From CAVVIO01 sp963748095 (GTDB lineage Bacteria; Bacteroidota; Bacteroidia; Bacteroidales; UBA10428), in NCBI GenBank assembly GCA_963748095.1, contig CAVVIO010000057.1, positions 1 to 64,000 on the forward strand: 64,000 bases of DNA, given 5' to 3'. Under the pieces are notes generated by a model, which saw only the letters and a program-made list of their open reading frames with translations, was not told where the DNA came from and did not search any database. The translations under genes were made by a program, and so were the position numbers. Shown here in pieces: positions 17,898-25,685 of this stretch. Position 1 is the stretch's first letter. Each line of letters begins with the position of its first letter.

Positions 17898-17996
17898 TTA
17901 ATCTTTTATAGGTTCACCAGTTAGAGCAACATCATCATCTCCGCCGCCTCTTACCTGAATTAATTCTTTTTTATTTAATATTTCTATTGTTTTCAT
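17898..17996 (-). CDS. RiPP precursor peptide 1 (RGGG leader, core variant GDDDVALTGEPIKD)
   Basis: A 32-residue ORF, last in the minus-strand precursor operon. The leader MKTIEILNKKELIQVRGG matches those of precursors 2 and 3 almost exactly. The region after the glycines reads GDDDVALTGEPIKD and ends at a stop in place of the GANQ tail. The LNxxELxQVRGG pattern is the Bacteroidota double-glycine leader recognised by C39 exporters, and such an exporter lies at 11048-13237. Compared with precursors 3 and 4 the core keeps the acidic start, a TG pair and PIKD, but changes the middle. There is no Cys or Ser in the core, so lanthipeptide chemistry is unlikely. The conserved Asp residues and Lys are the likely modification sites. 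Confidence 0.85.
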   Translation of the reverse strand: MKTIEILNKKELIQVRGGGDDDVALTGEPIKD

Positions 17997-18026
17997 GTCG
18001 TTTAAATTTATCCATTTGTACCGTCT

Positions 18027-18116
18027 TTAATTGGTTGACCCGTTGTAGCGAATATCATCTCCGCCGCCTCTTACCTGGAGTAATTCTTTTGTATTTAATA
18101 TCTCTATTGTTTTCAT
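18027..18116 (-). CDS. RiPP precursor peptide 2 (frameshifted core)
   Basis: A 29-residue ORF. Leader MKTIEILNTKELLQVRGG is the same as in precursor 3, but the core reads GDDIRYNGSTN. One extra base, the C at about 18049 on the plus strand, shifts the frame. If it is removed the core becomes GDDIPTTGQPIKDGTNG with a stop at 18008-18010, nearly identical to precursors 3 and 4. The product as written lacks the PIKD motif. It is either a decayed copy, a sequencing error, or a new short core that happens to end in Asn. The start ATG at 18116 lies 12 bases after the stop of precursor 3. Confidence 0.75.
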   Translation of the reverse strand: MKTIEILNTKELLQVRGGGDDIRYNGSTN

Positions 18117-18128
18117 GTCGTTAGTATA

Positions 18129-18236
18129 TTATTGATTTGCTCCATCTTTAATGGGTTGACCTGTTGTAGGAATATCATCTCCGCCACCTCTTACCTGAAG
18201 CAATTCTTTTGTATTTAATATCTCTATTGTTTTCAT
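18129..18236 (-). CDS. RiPP precursor peptide 3 (core GDDIPTTGQPIKDGANQ)
   Basis: A 35-residue ORF with leader MKTIEILNTKELLQVRGG and core GDDIPTTGQPIKDGANQ. The core is identical in amino acids to that of precursor 4, with several silent differences (for example GAT/GAC and ACA/ACG), so protein-level conservation is visible in the window itself. The start lies 14 bases after the stop of precursor 4, in the same direction. The conserved features expected to matter are the RGG(G) cleavage site, the Asp pair, the Pro-Thr-Thr-Gly turn and the single core Lys. Confidence 0.88.
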   Translation of the reverse strand: MKTIEILNTKELLQVRGGGDDIPTTGQPIKDGANQ

Positions 18237-18250
18237 GATCGTTAAGTATA

Positions 18251-18412
18251 TTATTGATTTGCTCCGTCTTTAATGGGTTGACCCGTTGTAGGAATATCAT
18301 CTCCGCCGCCTCTTACCTGGAGCATTTCACGGATGTTTAAAATATTGTTGCTGAAAATTGTTGTCGGTTGGGTTGTGGTGTTCATGCTGAAAGTAGATTT
18401 TAAAGTTTTCAT
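18251..18412 (-). CDS. RiPP precursor peptide 4 (long leader, core GDDIPTTGQPIKDGANQ)
   Basis: A 53-residue ORF, first of the operon. The last 24 residues (LQVRGGG plus core) match precursor 3, but the leader differs: it starts MKTLKSTFSMNTTTQP and continues TTIFSNNILNIREMLQVRGG, about 18 residues longer. An internal ATG at 18385 could give a shorter product. The helical LNIREMLQVRGG segment keeps the spacing that C39 domains recognise. The N-terminal extension looks like a fusion or retained ancestral leader and could serve as a binding site for the maturation enzymes. Confidence 0.85.
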   Translation of the reverse strand: MKTLKSTFSMNTTTQPTTIFSNNILNIREMLQVRGGGDDIPTTGQPIKDGANQ

Positions 18413-18650
18413 GCTGGAATTTTTTATGTAAATTGCCTACTCTTTATTAAAGCTTTTCGGCATCCGCTTTTTTTGAAATTTAATCCTTAATACCACTGCA
18501 CTGAAAAATGTCACCACTTTTTTAATTTTTTTTAAATTATTTTTTTGATTATTTTATCAATGTTCTGAAATTCAGCATCGTAATTTAATAAAAAAATAAT
18601 CGGAAAAATAATTTTTACTGATTTCCAAACCTTTTCATAACAGATCACCG

Positions 18651-18658
18651 TATATTTG
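18651..18658 (+). promoter_or_regulatory. candidate -7 promoter element for the TPR-CHAT gene
   Basis: TATATTTG fits the Bacteroidota -7 consensus TAnnTTTG and lies 40 bases before the ATG at 18699. No clear TTTG box is seen 19 bases further upstream, so the promoter call is tentative. Confidence 0.4.
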
Positions 18659-18698
18659 AACGTTATTTTTTACAAATTCCCTGATTTGAAATAAACTG

Positions 18699-19223
18699 AT
18701 GAAAATTATAAGAGAGATTGTACTTCTTTTTTTTCTTATTTCTTTGAGTATTTTATCCAAACTATCTTTTGGAAATAATCAGGGTTTAATAAATGAATCT
18801 GATACTTTAAATACCTCACTAGATTCAGCGAAGTATTACAATAATCTTGGGGTGGATTACTGGTATACTGCGGATTATGATAAGGCTGAAGTATACCTTC
18901 TTAAAGCATTAAGGATAAAAAATCAAATCTATCAAAGTAATCCGCAAAAAATTGCAAGTACATATCTTAATATGGGATTGTTATATACTGAAACATGGAG
19001 ATTTGATCAGGCACTTGATTATTATGCGAAAGCAGAAAAAATTTATTTATCAGAAAATAAATCAGTGATAAACGAAATCTCGGCATATTATATCTCAATA
19101 TGGGTATCATTATATACAAGAATGGGTGATTATCAGAAAGCTATTAATTATACAAACAAAGCATTAAGTATCATTAAATCCCAAATTCAGAATGCATCCA
19201 TCACTTATGAAATTGCAGGGTAA
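18699..19223 (+). CDS. TPR-CHAT protein, N-terminal part (frameshifted)
   Basis: Starts with a signal peptide (IIREIVLLFFLISLSILSKLSFG) and continues with TPR motifs such as AKYYNNLGVDYWYTADYDKAEVYLLKAL and ASTYLNMGLLYTETWRFDQALDYYAKAEKIY. The frame ends at IAGstop, but TPR sequence continues in the next frame from 19219 (GKTTARIYNNLGINYNQLKDYEKAIKYIQQAI) up to 19342, and then in the third frame (next entry). One extra G in the GGG before the stop would explain the first break. Together the pieces form one periplasmic TPR-CHAT protein of about 950 residues. This part is markedly AT-rich compared with the CHAT half. Confidence 0.8.
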   Translation: MKIIREIVLLFFLISLSILSKLSFGNNQGLINESDTLNTSLDSAKYYNNLGVDYWYTADYDKAEVYLLKALRIKNQIYQSNPQKIASTYLNMGLLYTETWRFDQALDYYAKAEKIYLSENKSVINEISAYYISIWVSLYTRMGDYQKAINYTNKALSIIKSQIQNASITYEIAG

Positions 19224-19333
19224 AACAACTGCCAGAATATATAATAATTTAGGTATAAATTATAATCAACTTAAAGATTATGAAAAAGCAATAAAATATA
19301 TACAACAGGCAATTCAAATCAGCAAAGTACATT

Positions 19334-21562
19334 ATGATTGAATTTTTAGGTGTTTCATACAGTACTTTGGCAAATTCATACAGGGATCAACAAAACTATG
19401 TAATGTCTGCTAAATATTATAAACTATCTATTGAATCATACAAAAAATCTTATGGCGATGAATATTACAACCTGGGTAGCGCCTATAATAATTATGCCAT
19501 ATTATTAAGTAACCAAAATAATTTTGATTCTGCTTTAAGCTATTTCCAGAAAGCTCATTATATATATTTACTAAACTTCGGACCTAAACACCCCCGTACC
19601 GCCAACTGCCTGCTGAATATCGGCAACCTTTACGCCAAAGAACACAAATATCCCGAAGCATTAAAATATTATCAGAAATCCATTATTGCCCTGGTCGAAA
19701 ATTTCAACGACTCCGATATCTATGTGAATCCTTCAGTTGAAAAGATCCCCAACAACCTGGAATTGTTAAGCAGCCTGAAAGAAAAAGCCAATAGCCTGGC
19801 TGCTTATTTCATTTCAACACAGAAAGTGAAAGACCTGAAAACGGCGTTGGAAACTTACGATATTTGTATCCAAATGCTTGACAAAATAAGGAACCAGTAC
19901 CAGACACGGGAAAGTAAATTATTGCTTTCGGAACACGAAAACGAAACCTATAGTAATGCTATAAAGGCTGCTTTCGATATGTATACTTTTACACATGATG
20001 ACCGGTACAAAGCAATTGCATTTGAATATGCCGAAAAAAGCAAAGCGGCTAACCTGCTGGCTGCCATCCGCGACCTGCAGGCCCGGAATTTCGGCGGTGT
20101 TCCTCCCGCCCTCCTGCAAAAAGAAAAAGACCTCAACCGGGACATTGCCTTTTACTCCGAAAATGTTTACGAGGAAAAACGAAAAAACAATCCCGACCGT
20201 AAAAAACTGGGAATATGGGAAGACAAGCTGTTTAGCCTGAATAAGGATCACGACGACCTGATCCATTTGCTGGAGAAAAATTATCCCAGGTATTATTCGT
20301 TAAAATATGATAATTCCATTGTTTCACCAGTGGATTTATCCGGATCAATGGGGCATAAAAAAGTGATCCTGGAATATATTCTTACCGATTCGAGTCTTTA
20401 TACTTTTTTGATAGATAATAAGGGCCTCGACATATCCAGCCAGCCGATCGATTCCTCTTTTTACCTGACTATGAAAGGCCTTCAGCGATCGTTACAAAAT
20501 TTCGATTTCACTTCGCATACATCCACCGATTATTACCGGTATATCGATCAGGCATACGATATGTATCAATACCTGATAGCCCCGTATAAAGAAAGAATCG
20601 CTCATAAACAAGTTATTATTATACCCGACAAGCAACTGGCTTATATTCCTTTCGAAGCCCTGCTGGAAGACAACAAAAAACCGGAACGGATCGATTACAA
20701 AGATCTTCCTTACCTGCTTAAAGATTTCGATATTTCCTATTCTTATTCCGGAACAATGCTTTATTCCTACCATCCGGATAATATAAAAAGAAAAGATATC
20801 CGCTTGCTGGCATTTGCACCTACTTATCCGGCTAACTCGGGTATGCTATTGCCAGAACACCAGACCAGGCAGCAATACCGGAAACATCTTTATCCGATAC
20901 CGGGAGCTGAAAAAGAAGTGAATATCATACATTCGATCTTTCATGGAGATGTATTTGAAGGAAACCAGGCAACCGAGAGAAAATTCAAAGCCATTGCTGA
21001 AAACTACGATGTCATCCACCTGGCGATGCACACTATTATCGACAATAAAAATCCCATGTATTCGAAACTGGCTTTTGCAGATGTGAAAGACAGTTCCGAA
21101 GATGGATTGTTAAATACACACGAGATTTATAACATGAATTTCAAAGCTGAGCTCGCCGTGCTTAGTTCGTGCAGCAGTGGTGACGGGCAGATGTACAAGG
21201 GTGAAGGAGTGATCAGTCTGGCCAGGGGATTCTCATATGCAGGCTGTCAGAGTATCGTAATGAGCTTGTGGGAGGTGGAAGACGAATCGAGTGTGAAGTT
21301 AATGTCTTATTATTATCATGAACTTGAGGCTGGTAAAAGTAAAAATGAAGCACTACGCGAAGCCAAATTAAAATTTTTAAAAGAGGCCGGGTCCGTGAAA
21401 GCACATCCTTATTTCTGGTCAACTTTTATTGGCATTGGCGATCAGGCTCCCCTTTTCCGCGAAAGACATGACACGTATTACATCATTTCGGCTTTAATAC
21501 TTTTATTAGTAGTACCAGTCGTTATTGTAATCAGAAAGAAAAGACAGAAAAAGATCCTTTAA
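19334..21562 (+). CDS. TPR-CHAT protein, C-terminal part with CHAT protease-like domain
   Basis: A 742-residue frame with further TPRs (SYSTLANSYRDQQNYVMSAKYYK, NYAILLSNQNNFDSALSYFQKAH, ANCLLNIGNLYAKEHKYPEALKY), a coiled linker and a C-terminal CHAT domain. The caspase-like dyad is visible: IHLAMH with His566 and VLSSCSSGDG with Cys613 (numbering within this frame), followed by GEGVISLARGFSYAG and SLWEVEDESS. A transmembrane helix near the end (YIISALILLLVVPVVIVI) plus RKKRQKK indicates anchoring with the CHAT domain on the periplasmic side. The ATG at 19334 is an artefact of a second frameshift. Association with the ECF factor and the TPR anti-sigma-like protein is typical; cleavage of a partner or of the peptide is a hypothesis. 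Confidence 0.85.
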   Translation: MIEFLGVSYSTLANSYRDQQNYVMSAKYYKLSIESYKKSYGDEYYNLGSAYNNYAILLSNQNNFDSALSYFQKAHYIYLLNFGPKHPRTANCLLNIGNLYAKEHKYPEALKYYQKSIIALVENFNDSDIYVNPSVEKIPNNLELLSSLKEKANSLAAYFISTQKVKDLKTALETYDICIQMLDKIRNQYQTRESKLLLSEHENETYSNAIKAAFDMYTFTHDDRYKAIAFEYAEKSKAANLLAAIRDLQARNFGGVPPALLQKEKDLNRDIAFYSENVYEEKRKNNPDRKKLGIWEDKLFSLNKDHDDLIHLLEKNYPRYYSLKYDNSIVSPVDLSGSMGHKKVILEYILTDSSLYTFLIDNKGLDISSQPIDSSFYLTMKGLQRSLQNFDFTSHTSTDYYRYIDQAYDMYQYLIAPYKERIAHKQVIIIPDKQLAYIPFEALLEDNKKPERIDYKDLPYLLKDFDISYSYSGTMLYSYHPDNIKRKDIRLLAFAPTYPANSGMLLPEHQTRQQYRKHLYPIPGAEKEVNIIHSIFHGDVFEGNQATERKFKAIAENYDVIHLAMHTIIDNKNPMYSKLAFADVKDSSEDGLLNTHEIYNMNFKAELAVLSSCSSGDGQMYKGEGVISLARGFSYAGCQSIVMSLWEVEDESSVKLMSYYYHELEAGKSKNEALREAKLKFLKEAGSVKAHPYFWSTFIGIGDQAPLFRERHDTYYIISALILLLVVPVVIVIRKKRQKKIL

Positions 21563-21635
21563 CGTCAACTTTAATTCCCATTTCTGCCCGTATTAAACCA
21601 TAAGTCAATTAGTAAATACTCTCAGAAAATTTCTG

Positions 21636-22217
21636 TTATTCTTTCTTTTTATTCATAGCAATGTATTCCGGATCATCCTTAATCAATTTTGCAAGCATGC
21701 CTTTACAACGGTATTTCCGGTTACGTACAAACTGTTCACTGTATCCCATTAAACGTGCAATATCCTTAGCCTGAACTTTCTGCATCGCCAGCCGTAATAA
21801 TTTCTGGCATTCTTTATTTAGTGCATTAAAATGTTTCCTGAATAACCTTTTTTCCAAACTATCATCCAGTGATTCGTCGACCTCATTATCAAATTCAATC
21901 CTTTCTGTTATCTCCACAATGTTATTCAGATGGATTTTTCTGTTCCGAAGCTGTTTCAACCACAACTGACGGCATATTGAATACAGAAACGTTTTGAAAG
22001 AGGAAGTAATCTCAAAATCGAAATCACTTGATTTTTTATAAATAGCAATAATTGCTTCCTGGAAAATATCTTTAGCGTCATCTTCACTTCCGCTGTTCTG
22101 AAGGATAAAGGATCTGATCAAGGGGAAATATTCTTTATATACCAATTTTAGAATGGTATTATTCTTATTCTTTATACCATCTAACAATTCTTCTATTGTA
22201 TAATTATCCAGTCCCAA
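21636..22217 (-). CDS. ECF-type RNA polymerase sigma factor
   Basis: A 193-residue sigma-70 family protein with region 2 (YKEYFPLIRSFILQNSGSEDDAKDIFQEAIIAIYKK, then TSSFKTFLYSICRQLWLKQLRNRK) and a region-4 helix-turn-helix (KVQAKDIARLMGYSEQFVRNRKYRCKGML). It is convergent with the TPR-CHAT gene, their ends 73 bases apart. The anti-sigma-like TPR protein at 16611 is its likely partner. Its targets may include the TPR-CHAT gene and perhaps the precursor operon; the shared TATATTTG boxes upstream of this gene and of TPR-CHAT look like housekeeping promoters, not ECF-specific ones. Intact, with all conserved segments. Confidence 0.9.
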   Translation of the reverse strand: MGLDNYTIEELLDGIKNKNNTILKLVYKEYFPLIRSFILQNSGSEDDAKDIFQEAIIAIYKKSSDFDFEITSSFKTFLYSICRQLWLKQLRNRKIHLNNIVEITERIEFDNEVDESLDDSLEKRLFRKHFNALNKECQKLLRLAMQKVQAKDIARLMGYSEQFVRNRKYRCKGMLAKLIKDDPEYIAMNKKKE

Positions 22218-22239
22218 TGAATTGAATTTATCCTTACGC

Positions 22240-22247
22240 CAAATATA
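22240..22247 (-). promoter_or_regulatory. candidate -7 promoter element for the ECF sigma factor gene
   Basis: On the minus strand TATATTTG matches TAnnTTTG and ends 22 bases before the ATG at 22217. The expected upstream TTTG box is not evident, so confidence is modest. Confidence 0.35.
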
Positions 22248-22447
22248 TTGAAAAAATCCACAATGACTACTTAAAGACTGAGATTGTAAAGCCTTTAAAA
22301 GTGCATTTAAAGTATTACTTCATCGAAATAAGAACTTTATAAGTTGTGAATTTTTAAACCATATGATCTGGTTTTTTTATAATATTTTTAAAAAAACAAT
22401 TATATTACACATAAATTAGTCAACAACTACAACTCAAACCAAACGCC

Positions 22448-23941
22448 ATGAAAAAATATCGTTTATTTACCATTTTATTTTTATCCATACTCTTTATGAC
22501 TGGAAACTATTCATGCAATCGTCAGAATCAAAAAGGTAAATTTACCATCGACTATGAAAAATATACCTTAAACAACGGATTACAGGTTATTCTGCATTCC
22601 GATAAATCCGACCCGCTTGTCGCTGTTGCCATTCAGTATCATGTAGGTTCAAGCAGGGAAAAACCGGGAAAAACCGGCTTCGCTCATTTGTTTGAACACA
22701 TGCTGTTCCAGGCATCTGAAAATGTACCGGAAGACCAGTTTTTTAAAAAAATTCAGGATGCCGGTGGTACTTTGAACGGAGGAACAGGTCCGGATGTTAC
22801 TACTTATTACGAAGTTGTACCAAAAAATGCGCTGGAAAAAGTTCTCTGGATGGAATCCGACCGTATGGGTTTTTTTATTAATACCGTGACCCTGAATGCT
22901 TTCAATAATCAGCAAAACGTAGTTATTAACGAGAAAAGACAACGGGTAGATAATCAGCCCTACGGCCATACCTGGTATGTGATAAATAAAAATATCTACA
23001 AGGAAGGGCATCCCTATAACTGGCAGGTGATAGGTGAAATGGAAGATCTTAAGAATGCCACCGTACAGGATGTAAAAGATTTTTACAACCATTTTTACGG
23101 ACCGAATAATGCCACCCTGGTAATTGCCGGCGATTTTGATACGGAAGAAGCAAAAGCATGGGTCAATAACTATTTTGGTGAGATTAAAACCAGTGATAAT
23201 GTGGGAAACAGGAAACCCATGACCGTATCACTCGATTCAACCAAACGATTGTATCATGAAGATAACTTTGCCCGGGTACCCGAACTGAATATGGTCTGGC
23301 CCACCGTGGAAGCATACAATAAAGACGCTTATGCACTGGATTTTCTTGCAAAAATATTAGCAGAGGGGAAAAAAGCTCCCCTGTATAAAATACTGGTTAA
23401 AGAAAAGGACCTGACCTCACGAACATCGGCTTTTAATTATTCAAAAGAACTTTCGGGAGAATTTTATATCCGGATAAGGGCAAACGAAGGACATTCTCTG
23501 GACGAAATTGAAAAAAATATTTTTGAGGCATTTAGTCGTTTCGAAAAAGACGGAATTTCCACCACCGATGTTGAGCGGGTAAAAGCAAAGGCAGAAACCG
23601 AATTTTTTAATGATATTAACAGCGTTCTCTCTAAATCGTTCCAGTTGGCCCATTACAACACCTTCAAAGGTGATCCCGGATTTATTGAAAAAGATCTTGA
23701 AAATATACGGGCTGTTACCCCGGAAGATGTTATGCGGGTATACAATACCTATGTTAAAGATAAACCTTATGTATTAACCAGTTTTGTACCAAAAGGAAAA
23801 CCGGGACTGATAGCTTTAAATTCGCAGGAAGCCAATGTTGTGGAAGAAAACATCCAGGAAGCAACAAAGATCAGTCAAACAGAAACAGTCCACGGAAGAA
23901 GCTATCCGGAAAACATCATCAAAGATCGACAGGTCAGTTGA
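22448..23941 (+). CDS. M16 zinc metalloprotease (pitrilysin/insulinase type), N-terminal half, frameshifted
   Basis: Lipoprotein-like start (lipobox near GNYSC, Cys23) followed by the active M16 domain: inverted zinc motif HLFEH with His80, Glu83 and His84, the downstream VVINEKRQ segment providing the third ligand, then the inactive-type M16_C domain. The frame runs to IIKDRQVS and stops. The second M16 half continues in another frame from KIDRSVEPSTGEDP, showing one extra base near 23925-23935. Restored, the protein is about 940 residues with two M16 repeats, like the large periplasmic peptidases of Bacteroidota. No functional link to its neighbours is apparent. Confidence 0.88.
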   Translation: MKKYRLFTILFLSILFMTGNYSCNRQNQKGKFTIDYEKYTLNNGLQVILHSDKSDPLVAVAIQYHVGSSREKPGKTGFAHLFEHMLFQASENVPEDQFFKKIQDAGGTLNGGTGPDVTTYYEVVPKNALEKVLWMESDRMGFFINTVTLNAFNNQQNVVINEKRQRVDNQPYGHTWYVINKNIYKEGHPYNWQVIGEMEDLKNATVQDVKDFYNHFYGPNNATLVIAGDFDTEEAKAWVNNYFGEIKTSDNVGNRKPMTVSLDSTKRLYHEDNFARVPELNMVWPTVEAYNKDAYALDFLAKILAEGKKAPLYKILVKEKDLTSRTSAFNYSKELSGEFYIRIRANEGHSLDEIEKNIFEAFSRFEKDGISTTDVERVKAKAETEFFNDINSVLSKSFQLAHYNTFKGDPGFIEKDLENIRAVTPEDVMRVYNTYVKDKPYVLTSFVPKGKPGLIALNSQEANVVEENIQEATKISQTETVHGRSYPENIIKDRQVS

Positions 23942-25271
23942 ACCTTCTACAGGTGAGGATCCGGTCATCAACATTCCCGATATATGGAATGAAAGCCTGA
24001 CAAATGGATTAAAAGTATTTGGAATTGAACACACGGAACTTCCAATGGTACGTTTCGAGATTACCTTTGACGGAGGATTATTACTGGATGATCCGGCAAA
24101 ACCGGGAGTAGCCAATTTAATTTCGGATATGATGATGGAAGGAACCAAAAATAAAACGCCGGAAGAACTGGAAGAAGAAATAGAGTTATTGGGCGCGGAA
24201 TTTCACATGTACACAGCACGTGAGGAAATTATTCTTACGGTTAATACCTTATCCCGGAATTACGAAAAAGCACTGAAACTGGCAGAAGAAATTATACTGG
24301 AACCCCGTTGGGATGAAGAACAATTTGAATTGGCAAAAACCCGAACCATTAATTCCATCCGACAGCGATCGGCTGATCCGAATCATTTAGCATATACTAC
24401 TTTCAACAAACTCGCTTATGGAAAAGATCACATCTTTGCCAATTTCACAATGGGTAACGAGCAATCTGTAAATTCGATTACCCTCGAAGACTTAAAGACA
24501 TACTATAACAAGAATATGGCACCGAATATCTCATGTTTTCACATTGCAGGTGATGTAACAAAAGAAGAAGTGCTTAATTCATTAAAATCGTTGGAAAGCA
24601 AGTGGCAGTCCAGGGATGTTGAATTTCCCGTTTACAAAACCCCCTCAGGGCCGGAAAATTCAAAAATTTATTTTGTAGATGTTCCCGGGGCCAAACAATC
24701 AGTAATTTACATTGGATATCTTGCCCTTTCACGTGATAATCCTGAATTTTATGCAACTACAGTGATGAACTATAAACTGGGCGGTTCCTTTAACGGTATC
24801 CTCAACCTGATTCTGCGTGAAGAAAAGGGATATACCTATGGAGCCCGTTCGAACTTCTCGGAATTGAAAGAAAAGGGAGCCTTTATTGCATCAGCAAGTG
24901 TACAATCAGGTGCAACTCTCGAATCCGCTCAGATTTTCAGGGATGAAATGAAAAAATACCGGGAAGGCTTAAGTCCGGAAGATTTTAAGTTCACAAAAAA
25001 CGCTTTGATAAAATCGAATGCACGAAGGTTTGAAACACTTTATTCTCTGACTGGTCTGCTGAAATCCATCAGTAAATACAATCTACCGACAGATTATATC
25101 AAACAGGAAGAAGAAATCATCAGGAATATGACTCCTGAAAAGCACCAGGAGCTGGCACAAAAATACATTAACCCGGATAAAATGATCTATGTAATTGTTG
25201 GCGATGCAGCAACCCAGTTAGAACCCCTGGAAAAACTGGGATATGGAAAACCAGTAATCGTAAAGGATTAA
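23835..25271 (+). CDS. M16 zinc metalloprotease, C-terminal half, frameshifted
   Basis: Second half of the protein that starts at 22448. The first 30 residues (LWKKTSRKQQRSV...) are out-of-frame translation; real homology begins at DRSVEPSTGEDPVINIPDIW, about 23925. The domain has the M16 fold pattern (LPMVRFEITFDGGLLLDDPAKPGVANLISDMMMEGT) but lacks the HxxEH motif, as is normal for the structural repeat. The R/Y pair used for substrate binding is suggested by EKGYTYGARSNF. It ends with YVIVGDAATQLEPLEKLGYGKP. If the frameshift is real, the active half is made without this half and would probably be inactive. Confidence 0.85.
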   Translation: MLWKKTSRKQQRSVKQKQSTEEAIRKTSSKIDRSVEPSTGEDPVINIPDIWNESLTNGLKVFGIEHTELPMVRFEITFDGGLLLDDPAKPGVANLISDMMMEGTKNKTPEELEEEIELLGAEFHMYTAREEIILTVNTLSRNYEKALKLAEEIILEPRWDEEQFELAKTRTINSIRQRSADPNHLAYTTFNKLAYGKDHIFANFTMGNEQSVNSITLEDLKTYYNKNMAPNISCFHIAGDVTKEEVLNSLKSLESKWQSRDVEFPVYKTPSGPENSKIYFVDVPGAKQSVIYIGYLALSRDNPEFYATTVMNYKLGGSFNGILNLILREEKGYTYGARSNFSELKEKGAFIASASVQSGATLESAQIFRDEMKKYREGLSPEDFKFTKNALIKSNARRFETLYSLTGLLKSISKYNLPTDYIKQEEEIIRNMTPEKHQELAQKYINPDKMIYVIVGDAATQLEPLEKLGYGKPVIVKD

Positions 25272-25286
25272 CCGAAGCAATTTGGC

Positions 25287-25395
25287 GTAAGCGGTCTGAC
25301 GGTTCCGGTTCTTCTTTACGAATGAGGTCTATTATTAAGAAAGACCTTCATTAACACATTGTATTTCCCCTGTTAGCAACCGTCTGACCGCTTAC
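25287..25395. repeat. 109-bp element bounded by 18-bp inverted repeats (MITE-like)
   Basis: GTAAGCGGTCTGACGGTT at 25287-25304 is matched in inverted form by AACCGTCTGACCGCTTAC at 25378-25395 with one mismatch. An inner AGGTCT/AGACCT pair lies at 25325-25347. There is no coding frame and no obvious target-site duplication. It separates the M16 gene from the feo genes and could be a small mobile element or a bidirectional structure. Confidence 0.5.
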
Positions 25396-25449
25396 ACTCT
25401 CATCTTAAGAAAGAGCCTCTTGTTTTTTGGTTAATGATTTAAGATAAAT

Positions 25450-25674
25450 TCAATTTTTACTTATCATTAAAGAATCCTGAATTTTCGGATGTTTTACCGG
25501 ATGATATCTGATCCCCGAATCGATCTCTTTTAAATTACAGTCGTGGCATCCGCCACTACTGCAGCAATCACCTCCGCTATTTTGTTTTGTAGGGACAAAC
25601 AATCTGACTGTCCGATAAACAATAACAGCTAAAGCTGCGAAAATGGATAAATATGTCAGAATATCCTGTATCAT
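25450..25674 (-). CDS. FeoB-associated Cys-rich membrane protein
   Basis: A 74-residue protein with one transmembrane helix (ILTYLSIFAALAVIVYRTVRLFV) and a short cysteine cluster, GGDCCSSGGCHDCNLKEID. It follows feoB by 11 bases on the same strand. Such small Cys-rich proteins accompany FeoB in many Bacteroidota and are thought to assist ferrous iron uptake, possibly as an equivalent of FeoC. The exact function in this group is not settled. Confidence 0.85.
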   Translation of the reverse strand: MIQDILTYLSIFAALAVIVYRTVRLFVPTKQNSGGDCCSSGGCHDCNLKEIDSGIRYHPVKHPKIQDSLMISKN

Positions 25675-25685
25675 GATTTCCTTTT

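Larger units (their letters stand above)
17898..18412 (-). repeat. tandem precursor-gene array (about 120-bp repeat unit)
   Basis: Four tandem units of a precursor gene, with a spacing of about 120 bases (leader, GGCGGCGGAGATGAT core start, core end, short AT-rich spacer). The leader part of units 1-3 is nearly identical at DNA level; unit 4 is similar only from the CTCCAG codons onward. Units 3 and 4 also share the sequence after their stop codons (TTATTGATTTGCTCC on the plus strand), which points to recent duplication. Confidence 0.85.

Noticed and set aside
18383..18412. Internal ATG at 18385 as the only start of precursor 4
   Set aside because: ATG at 18412 also reads MKT as in the other precursors and keeps the frame, so I kept the longer form and only mention the alternative.
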